NCBI GenBank assembly: GCA_947561585.1
Contig: CANNZV010001469.1
Coordinates: 1 to 64,000, forward strand
From: Caprella mutica
Lineage: Eukaryota > Arthropoda > Malacostraca > Amphipoda > Caprellidae
Direction: 5' to 3'
DNA length: 64,000 nucleotides
Shown: positions 48,687 to 60,597 of the stretch, piece by piece
How positions within the stretch are numbered: position 1 is the stretch's first letter
Layout of the letters: the number at the start of each line of letters is the position of its first letter
Made by a program: the position numbers and the translations under genes
The notes under the pieces: model-generated
Seen by the model: only the letters and a program-made list of their open reading frames with translations
The model's database searches: none
Told to the model about the DNA's origin: nothing

Positions 48687-50310
48687 TTAGATTAAATAGA
48701 AAGTACTTTACTATTAGAAATAAGTAGATCAAGATATATGTATACTGTGTCGTATATAATGTAAACCCTGATTGTTTCCAAGGGAAAGAATCGTAACACT
48801 TAATTTGCAGATTCATAATCAGCCTACCAAAGATTTTAGAGTTTGTAGTATTTTTGTTTTTTTGATTATACAGTAATTTCCCTGTGGTTTAATGGTTATT
48901 GTTCGAAATATATTTTCTCCAATGTTTCAGATAGAAAGGCATATTAATACGGATACACATAGATTAAAAACCACCCACGTAAACAATGCAGGCATATGGA
49001 AAAATAAGCTCAGTTGAATAAAAAGTTACCGATTGAAAATACTCATTTCAGTAAATAATAATTCTATCAACATTTATTCAAAGAATTTACGATATGTATG
49101 ATTTCATTACATAATTTCTATTTAAATTTCTTCTAGACCAAATCCATATCGAAATTCATTCCTTAAACGTTTCATTTATTGAAACAGGACATCAATTATA
49201 GAATTTCTAAAAGTGTAAATCTTAAATTTAAACTCTTGTATATCGACAACTAAAATTATTCAATTTGAAAATCTCAAGTTTACATTTTGAATTTTTACCT
49301 TTAATATAAATTCTAGAATCTGAACATCTTCAATTTAAATACATGATTATGGACATCTTCAATTTAAATTCTTGAATCGGAAAATCTTCGAGTACAAGAA
49401 TATACGTGAGATTTTTGTTTTAATTACCATAGTCACCCATCATCTCGGTACATCAATACACTGTTACCTATCTTTAAAAATATTTCCCTGTGACATAGGA
49501 AATCACTTTGTCGAAGTTGAGGAATGGAAGTAATTCATACCCATGTAGTTACGAGTGTTCGAAGAGGATCTCCAGTGCTGTCCTGTCAAACCTCCCACTT
49601 GAAACTAGAACTTTAGTATCTTACCATATTTGATTGAGTGGATAATAATGTTCGAATGGGTCAATGTTATAAAATTTAGTAGTTAACAAGTATTCGAATT
49701 GGTCGTTATTACTTACATCCTAAGAATCTGTTTCATATATCATCCAATAGAGTTTGAAATCTATATCTGGAATGATTATATCCTTGAAAAAAAAAATATC
49801 CTTCATATTCTATAGTTTCTTTTTTGGGATCGATGTTAAAAATTTGATGTGAATCAATGCTATACCTAGAAAATCTAAAAATTATTTTCATTAGAACAAT
49901 TCAACTCATCATGATAAAAATATAAGTTGATTACGTTCACGTTGATTAATATCACATAAATATTAATTCTAAAGAAAAAGTACAAGAAACTTGAATTCCG
50001 TTTAAATATGCAACTGGTATCAGCATGAACAATATATATGTATTATATCTGAAAGACTACGACACAGAGTGGAATCCGAGGAACAAAAGATAATGTAAAC
50101 TTAAGCTTCCAGAAATTGGAGATTACGAAGCTAATGCCTTGAATTTTAATCAGAATCTTTCGTCTGAATGCAATGATTAGCGAATTCTTTTCTCTTATTT
50201 CATGTGTTTCGAATATTAAACTATTACATTATGTTACCATAATATTGAATGATTTAGATTGATAATGCTACTTTAATTCCATACAAACATATATTCTATA
50301 TTCGCAAATC
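48687..50310. other. Intronic DNA, no gene recognised
   Basis: A minor local repetition (ACATCTTCAATTTAAAT) lies near 49325-49370. Otherwise unstructured. Confidence 0.5.
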
Positions 50311-50426
50311 TTAGACACGCACAGTGATCGGTAAGTTGGGTTTAAAGAATGTGTATATCACAATCGGATAAGAATGATTTGTGGCTAATGGCAACTCCCA
50401 CTTTCCGAGCACTTTAAGTGTCCTAG
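50311..50426. mobile_element. Small fold-back MITE, copy 2
   Basis: The left arm AGACACGCACAGTGATCGGT, then AAGTTGGG, pairs with the right arm CCCACTTTCCGAGCACTTTA, then AGTGTCCTA. It matches the arms of the element at 24287-24385. Confidence 0.7.
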
Positions 50427-51303
50427 TAGCTACTGTAAGTTTCTTCACATCACCATATGAAAATCTACCATTATAATTAAAACTTGATTCTTTATAATCT
50501 CCCTACAAATAGATATTTCACATCCTGACGTAGTTTCTCGTTGAAATGTTTTCCTTTTTCAAGACTTCATTTTGAGATTTCATTGATCTACCCAGAGACT
50601 CAATAAAGAAACATTGAGCCAAAATCTTGAGAGAGATGGACTCAAATTGGACGAGCAATAAACATTTCTGCCGAAATCGTCGCTGGAGAACTTCATTGGG
50701 GAGACTTTTGTCCGGAGAACTTTGGTGGCAGTTGCTCCATTCGAAACTTTATGGACTGCTGCCACCATTCCTAACTTTGTGTTTGTTTATATGAGACTTT
50801 GCGACCGAGTCAACTATCGGACTGAATCTGGAAAATTGCCTCCAAATGATTAAGATTCAAGTTTCTGTGCAACTATCTGGGAAAAGTTGACTTCTTATTT
50901 CTCCGATACTCAATTTTTCTTTATTTTTTGTTATCTCTTTTGGTGAATTCCGTAAAGAGATAGTGAAGTCAAAATCAAACAATCGCAAAATTGATTTTAT
51001 ATCGATTCAGAATATTTTATTATGTAATATTTGAATGCTCGTTTATTTTTTAAATGATTATATTAAAAGTATATTATAAATTACTGACACCTAGCGGAAG
51101 AACTGGGACTCATTAGTATGTACGTGAGTATGTTTGTCGTTTTCATATTAATTCATGTATGCAGTAAGCAACCTTTGTTTGCGTCAAAATGGTGAAAAGA
51201 TTATGTGAATTCGAAGACAAGAAGGCATAGTTTTAAAAATAAAGCCATCTTTTCATTTCAGCTAAAATCTAGGTAGAAATTTATCTCAGTTGGTTTGTTT
51301 ACA
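50427..51303. other. Intronic DNA, no gene recognised
   Basis: The ORF at about 50580-50768 (minus) is unassignable. GACACCTAGCGGAAGAACTG (about 51087) resembles words seen in insect transposon remnants, without further support. Confidence 0.45.
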
Positions 51304-51332
51304 AGATGGCGCCACTGATTGTGGCGCCATCT
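51304..51332. repeat. Perfect GC-rich hairpin AGATGGCGCCAC
   Basis: AGATGGCGCCAC, loop TGATT, GTGGCGCCATCT: a perfect 12-bp stem in AT-rich DNA. Each arm also contains the palindrome TGGCGCCA and a GCCAT core. Confidence 0.9.
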
Positions 51333-52068
51333 ACCGTTAGCATTTGGTAAGAAATCAATTAAATATAAAGTGAAATATTTCCATTATTAAATTTTATTGA
51401 ACATTACAATTCTACAAGAATACTTTATTCTTACTAAGCAATCGTTTTGCATTAAAATTGTTATAATAAAAAATGACTGCACTGCCCTTTTCTGGTTTCA
51501 ATAGATTTCAAATTCAGTGAAACAAGAAATATAAAAAACTTACTGGAGACAAAGTTGATATTGAGAGTGAATTAGAATAATAGAAATATTATTGAAAACA
51601 TTTCAACATAAATAATTTTAACATTGTTCTGGAATAAGAAATTAAAATGTGTTTTTTATAATCAGAAAAATGATAATAGATTAATATTAAATTATTTTAT
51701 TTTAACATAAAATTATTAAGATGATTTAACTTTTGAATGAAAAAGTCATAATATTTCAATATCGTATTTTTAGGACAGTAATATTTCCAATAAATGTTCT
51801 CATGTTTTGATGTATATTATAAACAAGCATTGTTTATGTACGTTCAGTCCGGCACTGAATTTATGAAAAATGATGAATTTCAAAACTGGTCATATATCGG
51901 AAGAAAAAAGGATTAGGATATCGTAGAGATATTTCTGTTCAGAACATATTGATCTGTTCTTATGACTCTAGATTTCCTGTTTACATCCGATGTGTTCCTA
52001 CCTCTCGTACAGTAGTTGTAAAAGGAGAAATTGGAGATAGAAATTGGCAAACTTTTATCTCTAATATT
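51333..52068. other. Intronic AT-rich DNA, no feature recognised
   Basis: No exon or repeat is supported. Confidence 0.5.
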
Positions 52069-52224
52069 TTGTTGAAAAGTTACGAATTATTGGAAAGGTC
52101 CCCATTTTCGGTCGAGAAAAAAATTAATATAATTTAATATTCTAATTGGTATCTACGATACCTGAAGGTATCACGGATACCAATTAGAAGCAGTAAAAAT
52201 GAGAACCGTAACTTTTCAACAACA
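52069..52224. mobile_element. Fold-back MITE with nested central palindrome
   Basis: The ends TTGTTGAAAAGTTACG and CGTAACTTTTCAACAA are perfect inverted repeats. The centre is itself palindromic: CTAATTGGTATC, GATACC, GGTATC, GATACCAATTAG. The core recurs at about 2195-2235 and 17530-17570. Confidence 0.9.
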
Positions 52225-54211
52225 TTGTGGCAAGTTGTGTCAGACAGGCTTCTTCTTTTTGATTAAACTATTATTTTACTCGTATTCAACTATCGAATCA
52301 TTCTTAATAGGTAGTTCGTACTTATTTTATAATAACAATTTGTTATAATAATTGACAATTCATTCAATTATCTAAAATGAATTTAACTAAACTAGATGTA
52401 AAATAAAACCCAAGGACACATTTTAATATTTGACTGGACGATCATCACGATGAATTACTTAACTCTAATAAATACACTGATGAAATTTAAACTAAATAAA
52501 GTGCTCATTGAAATGGAGATTGTATAATATCACATCTTATATTCAATGTCTCCCATTTTCCTTTTTAAATGCGTATATAAATTGTTGAGCGACAGAGAGG
52601 CTGCATTCCAGTGAAATCGTTAGAAAATGTTGAAGCCGTAAGAATCTTCTTCATATAAGATGTCAGAGGAAATGGTGGCATGATGAGGGGCTGGAGATCT
52701 GCTGCTTAGCGCTTTATCATATCTGCCACTGATGTGACAGTGCAGTAAAGAAAACCTCTTAAAGATCATTCTAATGCTTTGATGTATTCTCTTTCGTCTT
52801 GAAAAGATTATTGTAAGGTTCTAGCTTTTATTGGATACCATTTAATCATTTGGTAAAGTTAATTGTGAAATAACGAGTTGTAATTTTGATAATATTATTG
52901 TAATATCCTATGCTTTATTGGATACCATTTAAACATAGGTAACGTTAATCGTGAGATCACATTTTGAATTTGAAATTCATAGGAGTGATTACAATTTTAA
53001 CTATTTCAAAATATTCATAATGGCATTCAATTAAAATGGATGTATTTTAAATTAAACTTCAAATGGAAGCTTCATTCCAGCGGGGAATTCCATCTGAAGA
53101 TTATATATGTGCTGGATATTATAATACTACATTTCGAGCGAAGAATTGAGTTGAATGATTTCATCGCCTTTATGGGTCTGTCGCTGGCTCCGTACACTTT
53201 GAAATATATTGTACGGTTTCTGAAGGCGGCGCGAAATAGATTTTCGGAGCAATTCTTCACAGTATCATAAAGATGATCTACGAGAGTCTTCGTAGATGAT
53301 ATTAGACCATTCATCATAGATTGAAACGGATCACTGAGGAAGTTGATACTTAACTACCCGCCTCTGACAATATTTCCTCAGCTTAGCTGGAACTTTATGC
53401 AAAAATATACCTATGAAGTATCATATATTTGATCAAAATTTGCACGATGCTACCATAAATTATACTACCTAATTTATTATTAAGCTTTATAAATATGAGT
53501 ATTTAATTAATTCGTCTACTAGATAAAATAAAATGTTCTCAATTTAATCTCAAGAAAATAGAGTCGATATTATCAAAGCATTATATAATTAAATTGAATA
53601 GCTGTTGATTACACACACATAAGTAGAGAGGCATACACTTCTATTTTTAACCAAACAAGACTTGTCTAGACTGTGGCAAAGGAAAAATATTAGACTAAAT
53701 TGGCGAGTGAAACCATGGAGCGAAGACTAAATTACTGGTCTCGTAAAGGAGGGCAAAAAGAGCATGAAAAATTTAAGTGCTTCTGTAATAGATATGATAG
53801 AAGTGGAGGCTTTGATCCAGCGGTTATTATAGTGTTTTGCTAAGTTTTTACTGTTGATAATGAGATTGAAGCACTAGAACCTAATCTACAAACCTCATTT
53901 CAGAACTGTTATTTAACTAAAATTAATAATAAAATATTGCAAATTATGTTCTTCTTTTTTTTTAATTGGAAAATGTCGTCTTTAATAAAATCAAATTTCA
54001 GATTACGCTTAACACCCATTTTCTGTAAACGGTGTGCCTAATAAAGTGTTTGGGCATCTAACAATTACCCAAATTCTCAATAAAGTGGAATCAAATTATT
54101 CATTCATCAAGCAAAATGTTCTTAAAAAAGATTTTGATTAATGCTCAACTCCAGTAAAAGAACATCAATATAGTAGAGATTTTTCACCAGTAGTTTGCTA
54201 ATATAATAAAT
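52225..54211. other. Intronic DNA, no gene recognised
   Basis: Noted: a short duplication sharing TTTATTGGATACCATTTAA (52828 and 52912); a TATATAAA word at 52576 without other promoter support; an 8-bp hairpin ATCTACGA/TCGTAGAT at 53276-53297. Confidence 0.45.
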
Positions 54212-54362
54212 TAGGTTTGTGATAATATGCTTTTAAAATCATAGATTCCAGAAAATATTATACAAAAAGAGAATTAAAGAGTATTGAATAGTTCTACACC
54301 AGCGGTATATAGTTTCAATACCATTTCATTTCATCTGTGTAAAGCACATTGTCACAACCCTA
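54212..54362. mobile_element. MITE with TAGGGTTGTGA termini, copy 2
   Basis: The left end TAGGTTTGTGATAATATGCT and the right end GCACATTGTCACAACCCTA are inverted repeats. The interior (AGAATTAAAGAGTATTGAAT...ACCATTTCATTTCATCTGTG) is the reverse complement of the interior at 28961-29127. Confidence 0.9.
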
Positions 54363-54639
54363 GGTATTATAATAGTGAACTATTGTGAAAATCCTCTTCT
54401 ATATTGATGTAATTTTAATGGAGTTGAATATTGCTCCAAATTTCATTTCAAGAGCATTTTGTTTGACAAGTAAATAGATATTGACAAATTTGATTCAACA
54501 TTATTGAATATGCTTGAGAAAATCCTATTTTTAGAATATAATAAAAGGGGCTTGATGAAGTAAGTATTATTCATTTTTTTGTACTCTTCATCAATATAAA
54601 CCTTATCCATATCCTGAATAATAATCCTTCTAGAACTGT

Positions 54640-55182
54640 TTAATCCCAATGAGTTTGACTATCACGATGCACGGGAAAGTTTGAGTATGTGTTAAAAATA
54701 CACAAGTCTTATTTATAAACCTACGATATTATATTTTTTACAAGTTGTTAGTAAGATCAAAGAACTAATGTGTACCAACTCTCCAGTAAAAATATTGAAC
54801 ATGTAAGGAGAAATATATACATATGTATGTAATACATTGACAACTGAGAGAGCAGAGCTGTGATTGGGTGGAGTGTGACCCAATAACAGCTCGCACTTGT
54901 GTCTGTACTCCAAGAAACCTTTGGCAAATTCGTGCTTATAGGCTAACTAAACTGTATTTCTACGTTGCCCACACGTCACCACGGTGCAATTTATTCCATA
55001 ATTTGCATGATTTATGCCAATACGTAAATATTTATCAACTTTTGAATACAAAAATATATTGGGTATTTAAGAAGGACCAAAGTCAAGAAAGGCCAGTAAA
55101 TTTAAAAGAATGACATGGAAGATATAAAGTAATTTAAAAAAAGCTGCACCTATAAAGCACAAGTCTAACTCATTAGGGTTAA
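54640..55182 (-). mobile_element. TTAA-bounded piggyBac-like MITE (543 bp), copy 2
   Basis: Ends TTAATCCCAATGAGTTTGAC and AACTCATTAGGGTTAA. The interior is the diverged reverse complement of 42726-43277: AAGGACCAAAGTCAAGAAAG, TTTCTACGTTGCCCACACGT and GAGAGAGCAGAGCTGTGATT align. The ORFs inside are incidental. Confidence 0.93.
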
Positions 55183-55561
55183 GACATACCAGCATGGATG
55201 CGTATTGTAGATATGAAGGAATTAGAGAACGTATTTGCTGAGCAAGGAACTGTCATTTGCAGCTCACTAACGTCTTCTGATTGCAATTAGATGGTCTAAT
55301 TTGTGTACATCATCAAGGGTATCCTCAGCTCTAATATACCATATCATCTGCTGCCGATTGGTTAATGGGCGCAAAATTGTTACATTCATCCCCTATATTG
55401 CATTAGTGCTCAGCTCCTATGGGGTGACGCGTTAGATTTACATATTGCTACGTTAACAGGGGGTGACGATTGGTAAGGAAAATTAGAAGGTATGGTGGGA
55501 TTTTGGAAGATTAAAGAGGAATAGCTATTAATCTTCAATTTACGCATCATGACTTGAAGAC
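55183..55561. other. Intronic DNA, no gene recognised
   Basis: Slightly GC-richer than its surroundings, with no supported ORF. Confidence 0.5.
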
Positions 55562-55704
55562 TAAAGACATAGACATTAAGCCCAAACAAAGACATTTAAA
55601 TCCAATTGTAAAGTCCAAACACAGACATTCAAGTCCAAATGACAAAAATTTAAGTTCAAGCACAGACATTTAAGTCCAAACACAGACATTTAAGTCCAAA
55701 TCTA
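55562..55704. repeat. 20-bp minisatellite, about 7 degenerate copies
   Basis: The unit is CACAGACATTTAAGTCCAAA. The last two copies (55661-55680 and 55681-55700) are identical and earlier ones are diverged. Confidence 0.9.
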
Positions 55705-57657
55705 TGAACATTTTTGATCAAAGACATAATAAATTTTTTGACTTAAGGACAATTTATTTAAGAAGAAACGAATTATTGGAAACAGTAACGTTAACATAAT
55801 AACATATATTTCAATATTGCTGATTTTTCCCTTACCTTAAAACAATATATATATTGATGCGCTTTGGAAATATTGCCCTTTTTAAGCAAACAAAAAGTAA
55901 CTTGATCGCAGAAGGAACAACACTAGTTATGAGCTCATTACTCACTTTATGTCAATATAATCCCATTGTTTGCTCCATTCTCCGCGATGAAGGCTCTCTT
56001 ACGACTCGTAGAATAAATATATTTTAGTTCCAATCCATCATGCTTGTGTTTCTGTGTTATATTTTCCTTCCGAGGAATCTTCTTTCTCCCTTCCTCAGCT
56101 GGAGACAGATTGCTCGCCATCCATCATCTCCTGTGTCTTATCTGCTCACTATCCCTAGGCCTCACACTTCCTATTCCAAATGGGGTTCCTGGTCTCCTCC
56201 TCCTCCTCCTCCCTCTCTCACACTCTCTCTCAAAAATAACGAAACAGATGCTCCTCAGAGTGCGTTTGCTTTTGGCACTTTCTGGAGGAGATTCATTTGG
56301 TTACTCAGAGCTGATTTATATATGCTGACTATATTTGCTTGATCTTTAGCTTAAAGTTATGATTTAAATTGTGGAACTAATTGTACTCTTAGTTTGTCAT
56401 TGTGATTTGCGATTATGTTCTCTATGTTTCCTTGAAATTCTAGAGAATCATATTATGAAATCTCAGTGTATCATATAATTTAAAAGAAGTTACCTAGAGA
56501 TTGAAATATATTGGGCTACACTCAATCGAATTACAATAAAGTTGATGAATTTAACTGTGAATATTTTCCGCAATTTCCAATCTGAATTACACAGAACTAG
56601 TCAGTTTAAATTTGATTATGGAGATACGATAGGACTATAAATATTTGATATTCCTGCAATTACTATAAGCTGTTTGTTCGCCGAGTCATGCTTTGAGTTG
56701 ACTATTCGCAGCCGTATGGATTAGCATCACTTTGTTCGGAGCACCAATCACCAGCCAGGTTTACAGCCACCGAATATATGTTCTCTCTAATAAATGTTGG
56801 CTTGCTTACACACCAATAATTGGCCTGGCTGTGAATTTAGTACATTCAGTTTGTTATCCCTCCGTAATTGTAAGATATCAGCGTACTACAAATACATCTC
56901 TTTAAGAGACTTATGTAAACAGGAGCCGTAGCAATTAATTTGTCCTTTGTGCTCCTCCCGGAAACGGTAGATAGATTGAAAATGACTCTGTTCCTATTTT
57001 CAGAGGATAGATCTGCTTTCTCTTGGTTTCAAAGGGGGTACTAAAGTAAACACTTTAATGTTTGTTTCAGACGAACTCCATCTTTTGATCTTGTATTACA
57101 TTAGAAGAAAATATCCAACAAATTTCAGTGTACGCGAATATTGTACAAACTCCTTCAAAAACGTATAGCTGTTATAGATTCTCTACTTTAATGGCGGAAT
57201 ATTGTGGAGAATTTAAAGAATTCATTACGCTCGTATGTATAATTATATAATATAATGGACATAGGAGAATATTGAGAATGTAAAAATATTTTTTATAAAG
57301 ATAATTTTTTTAAATATTTTAAATTATCAATCAAAGTTACAGAAATTTTATTTTTGAAGCGAATAAATGTTGATTTCCATTGATCAGTAGAATTTTCAAA
57401 TTAGGGTGTTTATATATTTGAATAAGTTTACCTCTGTAGCATTTCCGAAATTGAATTTATTGTCTGAATTCATGTACTCTGACTGAATGGAATGGAGAGT
57501 AGCAACTACTCCACCTGCAGAGAACAGTAATCTAATTCTCTGAAGATATTCCAAGTTAAATGGGGTTTGTTTCACAGTAGTCGAGCTTGATATGGAGAAT
57601 CAAAAGTGATTCTATACTAAGTTAGGCTCCCCTTTTTTGTACTAAAATGAATGAACG
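55705..57657. other. Intronic DNA with CT-rich patch, no gene recognised
   Basis: 56190-56230 is a (CTC)n/(CT)n run that creates Leu- or Pro-rich ORFs in overlapping frames (56040-56342); no family is recognised. The remainder is unstructured. Confidence 0.5.
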
Positions 57658-57768
57658 TACCCAGGTAGCAATGTTTCTTGGTCCAGTATAGGGACAACAT
57701 TGGCAATATTAGGACAACATCGGCAATATTGGTACAACATTGGCCCGAGAATCATTGCTACCTGGGTA
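57658..57768 (+). mobile_element. Intact 111-bp TA-bounded MITE containing 20-bp satellite units
   Basis: TA then CCCAGGTAGCAATGTTTCTT...; the right end is ...CGAGAATCATTGCTACCTGG G then TA. The outer 16 bp (TACCCAGGTAGCAATG) are perfect inverted repeats. The interior is two and a half tandem units of GGGACAACATTGGCAATATT, differing from the 1-1215 satellite unit mainly by GG for AC. This is the best-preserved example of the element. Confidence 0.93.
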
Positions 57769-58407
57769 GAGCAAGAAATCCGTAGACTAATTTATAAAGA
57801 TATCTCAATTTCACCGGGATAACCAAATCATTGTTTCAAATAAACCAAATGGATTCAATGCACGCAGTAGTGCTGTAAATCTTCGTTTGGGATTTAATTC
57901 AATCTAAATTGAATTTCAGATACTTTACTATAGTGAATTTGCTACCATTACAATATTAGATCACTGAACTTTACCTCATGCAATGGTCTAAGTTTGAAAC
58001 TGCAATGTCTCCATCTTTTAGAGAGTACAATAAACTAAAAACTTTCTCGTCAAACTGCAGAAACACGGAATACAAAAATTACAATAACCCAAAAACAAGT
58101 TAGTAAAAATGTCTTCCTAAATGACACAAGTTTCTGCTCTTAATCACCCAAAGTTCGTTATGAACTTGCCAATTTATCATAGGAAATAAATGTGGTCACC
58201 TTTTAAAACACTTTGCTGGAATGATCCTCTCCATCAAAAGTTATGGTAACTGATATAGGAGATCCTTTGTTTCTCGCACAGAAAACAAGCCTTCCTTATC
58301 AATTCTCCTGGAACTTTTCGTACATTTTCCTGGTAATGATTTCGTCAGTTCAACACCTCATCTAGCATTGATATTAGGTAAGTAGCCTCATATGCTGAAA
58401 AAAATTC
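57769..58407. other. Intronic DNA, no feature recognised
   Basis: No exon or repeat is supported. Confidence 0.5.
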
Positions 58408-58485
58408 AATGTACTATCAAAGAAAAGAGGTTTCGTTTGATGGTAATTTCACAAATCACAGTTTTCTGTTTTTCTATTATTTTCC
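58408..58485. repeat. Single-unit relative of the 32-bp satellite with shared flank
   Basis: AATGTACTATCAAAGAAAAG resembles the satellite unit at 32858-33780. The following GATGGTAATTTCACAA and ATCACAGTTTTCTGTTTTTC align with the right flank of that satellite (GATGCTAATTACAAAT, ATCACAGCTTTCTATTCTTC; 33773-33825). Confidence 0.6.
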
Positions 58486-59404
58486 AATTCATAATTTATC
58501 GTCTTGTACTCTAGTCAATTTAAAAATATTTACAAGCATTACAATTAGTAGAGTTTATTTTTGGAAATGTGAAATTAGTAAAGTGTAAAACAATTATTAA
58601 AGACACAATTTTCTTTGCCTAACTCTAAAGTCTAAATATATAAATAAAAATAATGTCAAAGCAAGAAATTACATCTTCAAAGTCAGTAAATAGGCAAATT
58701 TATTATCCTGTTTTGTGAATCAGAATCAATTTATGAATGTTGAAAAACTGTGATAGATTTATATGCTATATTATTAACCCAAAACATTGAATATTCTTAA
58801 AATAAGTTTATTCTTGTATAAATCTTATAAATGGAAATAAATCCAGTTTAATAATAGTTTTATAAATTGCTTAGATAACATAGTAGGTACTTTAAAATCT
58901 GATCCAAATAACTATTCTCTTATTCAAATAATTTATATAAATACTCATGTTTACCAACTCCAATATATTAAGCAGAAAGTCCTCGTATTTTCCTACTCAT
59001 TTCTAGTTAACATAAATATAGTCTCAACATTTCTATTATAATCTTAATAATGTTTTATTTACCGAAATGCCATACAAACCGATTAATGGTATTTGGTCAA
59101 TTATATTTAATTCATCCTATATCCATTAACTGCAGAAATAAACCAGTTTGAATGAATAGAAGAATTAATTGTTTTTTTTTTCGGGAGAACAAAATTATAT
59201 AAAAAATATTAATAATTTGTAACTCTAACAATCGTTTGCAAACAGTAAATTCATGGATGGGTGATGAATTAATTTATACACGGGGCACGGTCCTTAATCT
59301 CGAATTAATTGAGAAACTGACATGCTTCATATATCGCCTAGACAGTGAATCACAATCTGACAGCCGAACTTTCGATCAATGTTCATTAGCCTTTCTGATG
59401 GGGA
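58486..59404. other. Intronic AT-rich DNA, no feature recognised
   Basis: No exon or structured repeat is seen. Confidence 0.5.
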
Positions 59405-60597
59405 TATGCAAATAGCTTTTTTAGATGGTGCTACAATATGCAGTAGCTTTTTTAGATGGTGCTACAATATGCAGTAGCTTTTTTGGATGGTGTTACAATA
59501 TGCAGTAGCTTTGTTGGATAGTGTTACAATATGCAGTAGCTTTTTAGATGGTGCTACAATATGCAGTAGCTTTTTTGGATAGAGTTACAATATGCAGTAG
59601 CTTTGTTGGATGGTGTTACAATATGTAGTAGCTTTTTTAGATGGTGTTACAATATGCAGTAGCTTTTTTAGATGGTGTTACAATATGCAGTAGCTTTTTT
59701 AGATGGTGTTACAATATGCAGTAGCTTTTTTAGATGGTGTTACAATATGCAGTAGCTTTTTGGATGGTGTTACAATATGCAGTAGCTTTTTTAGATGGTG
59801 TTACAATATGCAGTAGCTTTTTAGATGGTGCTACAATATGCAGTAGCTTTTTAGATGGTGTTACAATATGCAGTAGCTTTTTAGATGGTGTTACAATATG
59901 CAGTAGCTTTTTAGATGGTGTTACAATATGCAGTAGCTTTTTAGATGGTGTTACAATATGCAGTAGCTTTTTTGGATGATGTTACAATATGCAGTAGCTT
60001 TTTAGATGGTGTTACAATATGCAGTAGCTTTTTAGATGGTGTTACAATATGCAGTAGCTTTTTAGATGGTGTTACAATATGCAGTAGCTTTTTAGATGGT
60101 GTTACAATATGCAGTAGCTTTTTAGATGGTGTTACAATATGCAGTAGCTTTGTTGGATGATGTTACAATATGCAGTAGCTTTTTAGATGATGTTACAATA
60201 TGCAGTAGCTTTTTAGATGGTGCTACAATATGCAGTAGCTTTTTAGATGGTGCTACAATATGCAGTAGCTTTTTTGGATAGTGTTACAATATGCAGTAGC
60301 TTTTTAGATGGTGTTACAATATGCAGTAGCTTTTTAGATGGTGCTACAATATGCAGTAGCTTTTTAGATGGTGTTACAATATGCAGTAGCTTTGTTGGAT
60401 GATGTTACAATATGCAGTAGCTTTTTAGATGGTGTTACAATATGCAGTAGCTTTTTAGATGATGTTACAATATGCAGTAGCTTTTTTGGATAGTGTTACA
60501 ATATGCAGTAGCTTTTTAGATGGTGTTACAATATGCAGTAGCTTTTTAGATGGTGTTACAATATGCAGTAGCTTTTTAGATGGTGTTACAATATGCA
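59405..60597. repeat. 30-31 bp minisatellite, about 39 copies
   Basis: The unit is TTAGATGGTGTTACAATATG plus CAGTAGCTTT, with 30-, 31- and 32-bp length variants in the T-run and substitutions GATAGTG, GATGATG and GGTGCTA. The 30-bp units (59761 onward) give 10-codon periodic ORFs (FLDGVTICSS repeats at 59734-59979 and 59945-60160), broken wherever a 31/32-bp unit shifts frame, which argues against coding. Confidence 0.97.

Noticed and set aside
52560..52630. TATATAAA plus downstream CATTCCAGTG as a promoter
   Set aside because: TATA-like words are very common in this AT-rich sequence and no downstream coding exon supports it.
56040..56342. Two overlapping 94-100 codon ORFs with Pro- or Leu-rich segments
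   Set aside because: Driven by a CT-rich simple sequence; no domain, no splice context, and two frames equally open.
59734..60160. Ten-residue repeat ORFs (FLDGVTICSS)
   Set aside because: A 30-bp array; units of 31-32 bp break the frame elsewhere in the same array.
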